Of a stretch of DNA of 64,000 bases, positions 42,766 through 54,700 are shown in pieces. The position numbers and the translations under genes are program-made. The stretch's first letter is position 1. Each line of letters begins with the position of its first letter. This DNA is from Sanderia malayensis (lineage: Eukaryota > Cnidaria > Scyphozoa > Semaeostomeae > Pelagiidae): the NCBI GenBank assembly GCA_013076295.1, contig RQOL01000875.1, positions 106,090 through 170,089 on the forward strand, written 5' to 3'. A model generated the notes under the pieces. It saw only the letters and a program-made list of their open reading frames with translations, made no database searches and was not told where the DNA came from.

Positions 42766-45700
42766 GTATGTTTTGTTTGGATTGTTATTTTGCATTTAAA
42801 ATTTTATTGTTGATATATATGGACAGGTGTTGATTTTCTAATGGAAATTTGGACCCCATAACCTCGGACCCCATGACCTCTGTTCATCTTCTGTCTGATA
42901 GTGAAACTAAGGCTAAAAGCCATCCGTCGTGAGTAACTTTTAGGTATCGTTGATTCTGTTTGTATTCCAACTGACATCAAACTTGTATAAGACCTAATTA
43001 GCTCAACTTTAGATTGCGGAATGAACATCAACAAAAGGATGCCGCATTTCCCACTGTCACCACAGTTTTGAAAATGGAATCTATCTACTTTCAATGTAAC
43101 TTTCACTGAATACTTTGCAAGATCCCCCGTTCATTTTAGAAACTATACTAACCAAACAATTCGTAGCCATTTCTAAGTTACTTTGTGCTAGATATGGAAC
43201 GTTTATCCAGGGACCACGGAGCCTAATCTTAACAGGTAGAACTGTTATCAGAAATTCATTCTTTTTCATTTGGTAGAAAATAGTAAAGACGTTAAAAATA
43301 TGAAAAGAACACATGCTGAAATTAGTAGAAGCTTAGAAGGTTAGTCGCCTTTTTAAAATTCTTCTAGCTGGCTTTTGTGGTGGGGTCATTTTGTGAATTT
43401 TGTTTTGGGCGTTTTTAGCAATAATAACTTTAATTCATGCTGAAACCATTATGTTTATAGTTGTAGAATTTTTTTTTCTTTTTCTGCAGTTTTCCAAAGC
43501 GAGATTAAGAGGTTAAAACAAGGTAATCCATGGCCACTTCGATCCTTCGGTCTGTTTTTCTGCTCCATATGGCTTAATTTAATGCCTCAATGGCTCATAA
43601 AAATATTCCTGAGCCAACTTCCTATTAAATATCCCGTCATACAAGCCTATAAAGCAGACTGGCATCCCCACAGATGATTTTCCTCGACTTTGTTAACATC
43701 TTTTCTTGAAAAATATCTTTTTTTGCAGGTGCAACAGATGAAAATGAACCAAAAAACAATTCAAATGATGGTGAGTCTACAGAATTTCTGAGGCTTTATT
43801 TTAATTCGGACGTATGGGAAGACTATCCCATACCTTATCGGCCCTTTTTACGCCGGCCATAATTCCGCCACCCCCAAAATCTGCTCTAACGCCATTTGGG
43901 ACCATGTTTTGTCGTGAGGTGTTTCTTTATGAATACACCCCAGAGCTGGGGACGGTAGTCAAAAGTTCGGTAGGCGATGTTTCGCTTGCTATGGTGCTAT
44001 ACGCTAAGGTTAGACATAGTAAGAAAACGAGCTTTTTGTCGTAAGGTGCGGTACGGCTTTCCCAAGGCCGCGACTGTACCTCTTGTTTTTTCTTTAACTG
44101 TCTGAGGTTGACTGACTGTTTTTTCTCTTCTTTTCTCTACTTAATTTACTCTATTTATGTTTACAATAATAATCAAAACAAGCGTGGTGACATGGTGCCC
44201 CATTCTTTTGCACCTGGGACCCGTACCGTGGATTGGCACACGCCTTCACACATTCAAGCAGGTGCACCAGCCAACCACTCTCATATTTAACAATACTGTA
44301 AACATATAGGTGTCAAATACAAGCTAACAATTGTAGTTAAACGACCCACATATCAGTTTTACGCCATACAAAGGGCATGGAAAGAAAAAAATTATAATTG
44401 ATATTTTACAGACGCGTTTTTTGTATATCCTTCAAAAAAGAAAGCAAACTATAAATTAGTCAATTACCATCGTCTCTGTCTCGGTACTTTCTGTATCTAC
44501 CTCTTAATGATAAGAATAAAAGTTCCTCTACCTCGTTGTTCGACTGAACTTCGATGGCGTCTTCTTCCATCTCATATTCGTACTGTTCCTCCCTAGTTTC
44601 ATCTCTCACCTGCAGTTCCTCTTCGTGATGAAACTCTTCTGAAATTTTTCAACCTGCTCTTTTACAAGGCTTTCCATTATTTTCAACACAACATTGTTTT
44701 CGTGAGTGAAGTGCATCAAAATCGTTATTTCTATTCCTCCTTCGGGAATCGGTGAAGGCCTGAGGGTAACACTGGCAACAGTTCCAGAACTGATCCTCCC
44801 TCATGAATAAATAAATATACAAATCTAGACAGTTCTCTTGGTATGTGGCCAACTGTAATATCTCCGACTCTGTTGACTCTTATCAATGCAATTTTTCAAA
44901 AGTTGTAAAATTTTGGCCCTTTTAACGCCAGCCTATATTCCGCCGCCCAACGAATATTAACGCCATTTAGGGCCCGTGTAAAAAGGGAAATAAGGTATAT
45001 CAATTCAATGTTGTAAAAGAGATAGGGCAGCGCTATCATATAACTCGATCTCGATCTGGACTGCTGTATGCGTGTATAATAAACAATATATATCTGACTA
45101 TAAAAATTAACTTATTTCGCACTACTATATTCCACAAGATTTGATTTTTTGATATTGTTTTGTAATTCCACTTTTTCCTGATCATTATCAATATTCGTTT
45201 TCTGCAAATAATTATGTTTCTGAACACATTTTCAAGTTGTGTGCTTAATTTCTCGAAACTCTAGGCCGTTTTTTCTTTACCAAAACAGTGCATGACATAA
45301 GAATTTGTAGGCGTTGCGTAAGAAGGGCCTGCGTTAAAAGAGCCAGAATTTTATAACTTTTGCATTATTGCTTTGAAAATCGGAAACATAGGCAAAACAT
45401 AGTAAATACTAATGCTTTTCGTCTGACACTCATCAGAGTAGTACGTCAGAAAGAGAAAGAAAATGAAAACCTAACGAACAATTACAACAACTCTTTTCTG
45501 ATTGGCCGATTTCGATTCTCTTCTGGGTATAATTGTTCATTAGGTTTTTATTTTCGTTCTCTTTCTGACGTACCACTCTGATGAGTGTCAGACGAAAAAC
45601 TTTAGTATTTACTATGTTTCGCTATGTTTCCGATTTTCAAAGCAATTTTGAAGTTCTGTACCGGTCAAAGACTGTTCAACTTGTTCAATGTTAAACAACA

Positions 45701-48700
45701 ATGAAGTGCAGTGCAGCAATATTACCAACAGAAAGTAGTAGACCACACGTCAAAAGAAACATCAGTATCAGTCCAGGAAAACTAGAAGAGCATCAAAGAC
45801 TCGTGCATAAATGCAGCAGAGGAGAGTATAGGGATGAAAGTAAGAACAAGAAAAAGTCAAAATGAAGAAATAGTCAGATTATCAGAAAAACAGAAGAAGC
45901 TTAGAGATGACATCAATTCCACCAAGGATACTGGAAAGAAGAGAGAGCTGCAAAAAGAGAGGAACAAGACCATGAATGATATCCATAGAAAGTTAGAAGA
46001 AGAAAAGGTCAAAGAAGTATTACACCTAGTAGAAGAGGCTGAGAAACACAAAGATGATTCAAGAAGAATGTTCCAAGCAGTAAAACATCTACAAAGAAGA
46101 AAAGAAAAAAGAAAGATAGTAGTAGACGAAGTAGATGAAGTACTTTAAAGGTAGAAACTTTCGCGGGAAGAAAGTTTCGCGAGGCAAGAAAACGCGAAAT
46201 TTATGGAATTAATTTTCGCGTTTTAGACAAAATCGGATATTTTGCGCGAATAAACTTTTGCGAAAAGTCTGAATCGTTGGCACTTTCATTACAAGTCAGC
46301 AACCAATTTCTGCTCTTACTCCCCCAGTCAAGAAAAAAGCTTACTGATACTATTTCATCACGCAAACCTAGTCAAGACAGATACATAAGAACTATGTTTT
46401 TTAGTAAAACCAAAAAGGAAAAGGAAACTAAAGCAGCAGTAGAAACTGACGCCATTATAATTGATTTACCAATGAAACTAATTAATGGAATGAATAAATG
46501 TTTTTCTTTGTTAATCGCCTTTCACTCTGGGAATACCAGTTTTTCACAATAGCGTTTTTGCGAGAATAAACTTTCGCGAATTTCCAATTTTGAAATTTTT
46601 ACCAAGAATAAACTTTCGCGAATTTCATATTTTAGAAAGCTTCGCGCAATAAACTTTCGCGAATTTTGGCCAAAACGCGAAAATCGCGAAAGTTTCTTTC
46701 CTCCAAAGTTTCTACCTTTAAAGTAACAACCGAAGAGAAACAACAGGTCAAGATCATCACTGAATTTTTCGACAACATGTTTCATAAAGAAGAGGAAGAG
46801 AAAATTATGGAAATAATACCAACAAAGATGAAAGCACCTTTTACATGAGAAGAAATCATGAAATCAGTAAGAAGACTGAAAAAATGGAAATCCGAGGTGT
46901 AGACAACCTGAACACCGAGTTGATCAAGTACGGGCCAAACATCCTATGTGAGGGCATAGCAAAAATTGTTAACATCATCGCAGAGACTGGAGAATACCCA
47001 GAAGACATCAAAGAAGGAATTCTCATCCCACTTTCAAAACCAGGGAAAAAACCCGGCCCCCTGGTCATCTTCGCTTCATTATACTCTTATCAGTACTACG
47101 CAAAATACTGGCCATCAGTATGATAGGTAGTATGGACAAGATGAAGAAGAAAATCCGTCCAGCACAAGCCGCTTACCAACCAGGCCGTAGCACAACAGAA
47201 CAAGTCTTTAGTATGAAGATCCGTGCAGAGAAAGCCATCACCTCAGCAGACTACAAAGTTATACTGCTACTTTTAGACATTTCGACACAGTCCGTCAAAA
47301 GCTTTCGACACAGTCCGAAGAACAGATCTATTTGACATATTAAAGGAAATTCTAGATGATGATGAGCTGCATATGATCAAGATTCTGGTAGAAAATGTAA
47401 AGCTGACCGTAAGAGTAGGACATGCACTTCGAGAGAAAATTGTGTAATGATTGGCAGCTATTCGATTATACGTAATTGACAGATATGAATATAAAATACT
47501 CGTGATAGTTAGCTTGCTCTTGATGATTGTAGATTCACAGAATAAAGAATAGAATTCAGACTGCTTGTCTTTTTCAAGTCTCTCTCTCGAATCCTAAGCA
47601 TTACATTGGTGACAGAGGTGAAGAGCTGAGCATTGGATACACATGGCAACCTCTATTCAGCCTGAAAAATTTGAGTCTGGGGATATAGTCAGCTGGCTGA
47701 AGCAGTTGAAGTTTGCGCCACTGCCAACTCATGGGATGCTACCAAAAAACCGAAAGTTTTACCAGCTTTCCTTCGTGGGCCAGCCGCTGCCCATTTTCAT
47801 GCTTTTGAAGATGATCAGAAAGATTCTTATGCCCATCTTGCCCAGAGTCTCAGAGAAGTTTTATGCCCTGCCATTGATCGAGAGAAGTTCTTCGCTGCTT
47901 TTGACCAGCGGATCATGCGGCCTAACGAGGACCCTTCCTTGTTTTTATATGACCTGAAGGATGCCCTATCGAAAGCGGACCCCACCTTGCAAGAGGACGC
48001 CCGCCATGCCTTGTTGTCTCGCCAGTTTTTGAAAGGTCTACCGGCACATTTACGCCTTAAGCTGCTGGAACATAATCCAACACCGAGCTTGAAAGAAATT
48101 TGTTCAGAACAAGACAGAGTTTGTTCAACGATTTCGGGCAATTCATCGCCCTTCAGAAGACCCATGTTTTGCTGTTCCAGGCTCGCCACCCCACCAGGAT
48201 CATGCCACATTGCACGCATCTCTTGCCGACTTGGCAGCTGCTGTCAGCGCCCTTGCCCTTGACCAAAAGGATTTACGGACATCCCTTGCTACGCCTCCAC
48301 CTCTTCCGCAGCCGTCTCTGTCTGACGACTTTCCGGGTCAACATGGCACTTGGCAATCTTGCAGACGCCCTCGGGATTGTGCGAACGCCCAGCAATCTGC
48401 CCGATGTTTCAATTGCAACCAATTGGGACACTTTGCCCATTCTTGCCCGTATGATCAACAATGTCAGCTGTGTTTTGGATGGGGACATTATCAGTCGCAG
48501 TGTGCAAACAACCAACGAAGTCCAAGAAATATTACTGCTAATCACGTGAGTGAGATTTCTTTAAACTTCAGAGGGGTGCCTCAATAAAGGGTTGGGTTGA
48601 AGGTCACCCCCGTGTTTTCTCTGTTGGTTCCAATCTAGCCTCGTTTTTACCCAACCAGTCTCTTGTTTATTGTTCATTGGGTGGGATCAAAGTCCAGGCG

Positions 48701-51700
48701 TTAATTGATACTGGGTCCATGAAATCCTTTGTTTCGCGGCAAGTTTTTGACAGTTTTCGGCCTAAGCAACACATTAGGCCCACCTTGCAGAAATGTTTTG
48801 GTGTCTCTGGAGAGCCGCTCCAACTCGAAGGAACAGTGCAGGCCAGCTTATCTTTTCCAGATAACGATTCTGTTTCTTATACAGGTCAGTTTCTTGTATC
48901 TCGTAATTTGTTTTCACCTTTACAGTGTATTTTGGGCTGGGACTTCTTGACCTCCAATGCTTTAAGTTTGGTGTTCCAGCCAGACACATACACTCTGGCC
49001 GGATCACACGGGGAAACCCCTCTCACCCCTAACGTGGGACCTGCTTCCCTTCCTCCAGTGGCGGACACGTCTTTGGGTGGTTGTGTTGAGGAGATGACCG
49101 ACTCTGTTTCTTGCCTCTTTATTCAGTCATCAGTAAGAGGACCAGTCCCTGTCCACAACAGTGTTAGTGTGTGTATACCAGGTAGAAGTGAAGTTTTAGT
49201 CACAGGAAAGCTCCCCAAAGCTGCAGAGATCAGTAAGGTATGATAATGCCACTCCACCAAGATACAGATACACCCTTGTTGCAATCTAGTGTTTTTACAG
49301 CTTACTCAGTGAACCAGGCAGATGGTAGACATGTTTTTATCCGATTAATGAATTCTTCTAACATTGACATTGAATTGCAGGTTGGTCAAAAACTGTGAAT
49401 TTTGCCCCTTGGTTGAATCCCCCGTGCCTTGCCCTTCGGAGACCTCCCTTTCTGACGGTGTCCTTCAAGTTTGTGCCACAACCTCAACTAGGGAAACCCA
49501 CGCTCAGCTCGAAGCTGCTTTAAGTCCAACATTATCTAGTTCTGGTCGTGCTGCCATTTTAGACACCTTGATGCAGTATCCTGACGTTTTTGATGAGAGC
49601 CTGGGCCATACAACTGTCATCAGTCATCAAATTGATACCGGCAGTGCATCTCCTATTCGTCAAAACCCTCCCCGCTTGCCCTATGCATATCGAGAGGAGA
49701 CTGATAAACAAATCTGTGACATGCTGAGCAAGGGGGTTATCAAACCAAGCAGCTCTCCCTGGGCCTCCCCTATTGTGTTAGTCAAAAAAAGGATGGCTCA
49801 TACCGCTTTTGTATCGACTATCGCAAACTTAATTCGGTCACAAAACGAGATGCTCACCCCCTTCCTCGTATTGACGATCTCCTTGATGCCCTTCAGGGCT
49901 CTTGCATGTCCAGTACGCTTGACCTCCGAACTGGTTATTGGCAGGTTAGCATGGATCCCCAGGACCAGCACAAAACCGCTTTTGTTACACCATCTGGTCT
50001 TTGGGAATTTAACCGGTTACCCTTTGGTGTTTCTAATGGCTGTGCCACTTTCCAGCGAGCAATTGAAATCGTTTTGTCTGGTCTCACCTATGATTCATGC
50101 CTCTATTATTTCGATGATGTGATTGTTCCTTTGTCAAACATAGAACAACAATGTGAACGTCTGGGCCTTGTGTTGCAACGTTTTCGTCAGCACAATCTTC
50201 GTGTTAAGGCTAGCAAATGCACCTTTGGGGCAGATAAAGTCACTTATTTAGGCCACGTTGTTTCTGCACAGGGTGTTCACACTGACCCTGACAAAATTAA
50301 AGCTGTCTCTCTGATTTCTGAGCCGCAAACTGCCAACCAATTGCGTTCATTTCTTGGCCTTGCAGGGGATTACAGGAAGTTTATCCCCAATTTTGCTACA
50401 CTCGCTGCTCCCCTATTTGCCTTAACCAAAAAGGGTTGCAAATTTACATGGTCTCCAGCACAATCCCGGGCTTTTAATTCCCTCAAGACCTTATTATGTC
50501 AGGCCCCCATCCTTGCATACCCTAGGCTCGATCAACCCTTTATCCTGCAAACCGATGCCTCTGATCTAGGTTTAGGTGCAGTATTAACGCAGCTGGACAA
50601 GAATAACAATGAACGTGTTATTTCCTATGCTAGCATTCCATTAACTGACCGAGAAAAATGTTATTCTGCCACAGAGAAGGAAGCACTTGCCATTGTCTTT
50701 GCTTGTAACCATTATAGGGTCTACCTTCTGGGCCATCCCTTCACTGTGGTTACTGATCATAGTGCCTTACGATGGATTCACTCTGTTGAACCAAAAGGCC
50801 GAATAGCTCGATGGCTGATGGATTGGCAGGAGTATACCTTTGAGGTGAGACACAGACCCGGTACATCTAATCAGAATGCTGATGCTTTATCCCGCTTACC
50901 ATCACCATTGGGGTGTGTGGGTTGGACAACCATGATACCAGGTTTTAACTTGCAACAAGCTCAGCTCGATGACCCAACCCTTGGCAAGATTATTGAAATG
51001 AAGTTGTCTGATTTTTCTAAGCCCCCGTGCTTTGTCTTGTCCAAGGATCCCCTTCTGCGGGCATTCTGACACTGCTGGGATGACTTATCGGTCACTAACG
51101 GTCTTTTGGTTAAGCATTTGACTGCAGAGAGGGCTCACCCAACTTACTCGTTTGTTATTCCAACTAGCATGGTCGACTCTGTATTGACTGGTATCCACAG
51201 CAGTCCTCTTTCAGGCCATTTGGGTATCAAGCGAACTTTGCTTAGGGCACGTAATCGTTTTTATTGGCCACAAATGACACTTCAAATCAACGATTACGTC
51301 TGAAATCGCCCTCAATGTGCCCAAAGTAAGCTAGATCCTAATCATCGCAAAGCACCGTTACAGTCCATTGAAGTCAGTGAGCCCTTCGTTTTCTGGGCCA
51401 TGGACTATATGGGCCCATTGCCCAAAACCTCTCGTGGTAATAAGCACATTCTTGTTGCAATGGACCATTTCACCAAATGGTGTGAGGTGTTTGCTACAAA
51501 GGATCAGAAAGCCACCACTGTTGCATCCCTTTTGGTTTCCCGTGTCTTTAGCAGGTTTGGCCCTCCCACTGTCTTGCATTCTGATCAAGGACGTAATTTT
51601 GAAGGAAATCTTATGCAAGAAGTCTGCAACCTTATGGGTATACACAAGTCTCGTACTACAGCTTACCATCCTCAGTGTGATGGAGTTGTAGAGCGACAAA

Positions 51701-54700
51701 ATCGCACATTACAGGACATGCTTGCTAACTTTGTTTCTGTTCACAAGGATGATTGGGATTTATGGGTCGATCTTGCTGTCTATGCTTATAAAACCAGTAC
51801 ACACTCATCCACTGGTTTTAGTCCTTATGAATTAGTTTTTGGTAAAGCGCCTAGAACACCAATTGAGCTAGACTTAGGTTTACCCCTCAAGAATCCAGTC
51901 ACTTAGTCCGAGTATTCAGATTCACTTCGGAAACACCTTCATAGTATTCAGAATGTAGCGCAGAAACAACTAGTAGAGAGCAGAAGAGATCAGAGAGCCA
52001 CAGATCCATCTGAAGCTTCCTGGCACCCCCTACAAGTCGGTCATTCTGTTTGGCTTCGCCGCCCCAAGACGTGGAAGTTTGGGAGGAGGTGGATTGGTCC
52101 CTACCAAATTCTTGCTAGGAACGGGGTTAATTACAGAATCAGGTCAAAAGATGGAAAAGAGCTTGTTGTTCACCACAATAATGTTAAGGCCTGCACTGTC
52201 CCTTTCGGGAAGGGGGAACCATTTTGCCCTGTGAAGGAAACCGTGGGAATAGAAGTTGCCACCCCCTGGGAATTGGATCCAGGCAGAGAAAATATTGGGG
52301 AAGAAAACCATGACCTTCAGCCTTTTTGCCGGCCAGCCCGGTTGAGACAGATTATTCGACCACCTCAGAGGTTTGGAGAGTTTGTCACTAACTAGTAACT
52401 TTGGAACTCAAGGGAGGGGTAGTGTAATGATTGACAGCTATTCGATTATACGTAATTGACAGATATGAATATAAAATACTCGTGATAGTTAGCTCGCTCT
52501 TGATGATTGTAGATTCACAGAATAAAGAATAGAATTCAGACTGCTTGTCTTTTTCAAGTCTCTCTCTCGAATCCTAAGCATTACAATTGTCACAAACATC
52601 GGAGTGCCACAAGGGGACTGTCTCAGCCCAATAATATTAATTATTCACCTAGCAGCGGCCCTCAAACCAATCTAAACATAGAAGTGACAAAAGCCATCAG
52701 GGATCATGACTATTGGAAGTTTACCATCTCACCCTTCATGATAGATCAGCAGTATGCAGATGACACTGGATGGATAACAAATGACACAGAAAGATCAAGA
52801 AAAATCAGAAGAGAGGTTCCACCAAAACTCAAACAGAAAAATCTTGTGGTAAATGACACAAAAACAGAAGAACATGAAGCGGAGAGAAATGGAAGTACAG
52901 ATTGGATGAAGTGTAAATATATAGGATAGATACAGAAAATGACAAGAAACGAAGAAAGACACTAGCTCAAGGAGCATATATCAACCTAAAACACATCTTT
53001 GAGAGCAAGAAAGTGACCCTGGAAGTGAAGCTGAGACTATTGTAATCTGGATTCCGAGTTCTAAGGCTCTTCTACCAATTTTGATTGAATTTTCGAACAA
53101 GTAAGCATAACATATAAAAACGACACAGTTCTATTTCTCCTTCCTTTTCTTACACGTAACAGAGCTCCTTTTTGGCATACTTTAATACTTTAAACGACAA
53201 TCGACACACGACAGATATAGTTTTCTCAAACATATATCACAAACAGCAACCGACCTTGGCCTTTCTCAAGAACCAAGTATATAACAGCAACTAGGCAACG
53301 AGATCTTTCTCAGGCATCTTGCTCCTGAACGGTATGCTCTCTCTTTCTGATGCTCACATATACAGGCGAGTCTAAAACGGATTAATTAAAACTAAAACGC
53401 TACATTTAACTACTAAAATCACATGACAATAGATACAAAGAATAATGAAACTACAGTCAACTCTGTCTAATTTGAACTCGTGTAATTCGAACTTTTACTA
53501 ATTCGAACCAAGTTCTGTGGTCCCTTGAAAAGTTCCTAACAAACCCTTATAAAAAAAACCTCTATAATTTGAACCTCTGTAATTCGAACTTTCTGTAATT
53601 CGACCATTTATTTTTGTCCCCTCAAAGAAAAAACCTCTGTAATTCGAACTTTGTGTTAATCTCAGTTAATTACCTGATGACAGAACTTCTTTTTTTGCTT
53701 TTGTCTCTGGCAAGCCCATTGGAGCTTCTGTCATTGGGCAAATTGACGCAAATTGACTTACTGGGACTTAGTACGGGATGCCAGACAGTGATTTTTACGA
53801 CCCAGCTTAACCCTCTCATGCCCAGCGTCCCAGTAAGGTCCCAGATGAAAAAAATTTGCGAAAAAATAAATTTGTTTAGAATTCGTTAAAAAATTGCACA
53901 AAGGACAATGTTTATGTGTAGAACTCGAAAGTCAAGTTTGTTTTTGAAAATTCTGAAGGTAAGGGGGTCAAAATTCGAGGTAAAGAAACGCAATTTTATG
54001 GCTAAACAAAGAGATTTCAGGCTCGTGAAAGGCAAATTCAAGTTCGAAAATAGAATTGATTTAGATTTCCGTGTTCAATGAAGCCCGCGCGATGCAGGAG
54101 CAAAGCTGAGAATTAGTCATGAGTCATGCTACAATTGAAGGGTTTTTGATGAGAGCCTGGGCCATACAACTGTCATCAGTCATCAGATTGATACCGGCAG
54201 TGCATCTCCTATTCGTCGAAACCCTCCCCTCCAGGCTCTCATCAAAAACCTCAGGATACTGCATCAAGGTGTCTAAAATGGCAGCACGGCCAGAACTAGA
54301 TAATGTTGGACTTAAAGCAGCTTCGAGAGGGTTAAGCGTGGCACTTTCTAGAAGTTAGATTCGATCAGTTGAATTTTACCAATGGCACTAATTAAAGTAC
54401 CCGAACCTGTCAAGCTCATTGAAGATGCAGAGGAGGTATTAAGGCCAATATAAACGAAATTTCAATTCCTTTCGATGCTGAACTGCCGATTATTGTTACA
54501 AAAAATTGGAGCGTTCTATCTCATGAAAAAGGTTATCACGTGTACCAAAGTATATGAAGACCTGTATAATTAATAAAGCTTTAGAAGCCAAAAGACAACC
54601 AGAGAACCCAGCGGATAAATATGCCGTGGGTGTGCTCAAAGATGATAAAGTTTGGCTTTGGGGCACTTAGACAAAGGCAGTAAAGAACGCTTTGCAAAAC

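Larger units (their letters stand above)
47443..52585 (+). mobile_element. Ty3/gypsy retrotransposon 2, 5.1 kb, dead
   Basis: LTRs of 163 bp (47443-47605, 52423-52585) differ at about two sites. ATTG is duplicated at the flanks (47439-47442, 52586-52589). The primer-binding-like site TTGGTGACAGAGG follows the 5' LTR and AAGGGAGGGGTAG precedes the 3' LTR. Order as in gypsy 1, of which it is a diverged relative. Coding sequence is broken in gag and pol. Confidence 0.93.

Noticed and set aside
51358..51699. Minus-strand ORF in gypsy 2
   Set aside because: Antisense shadow of the integrase region.
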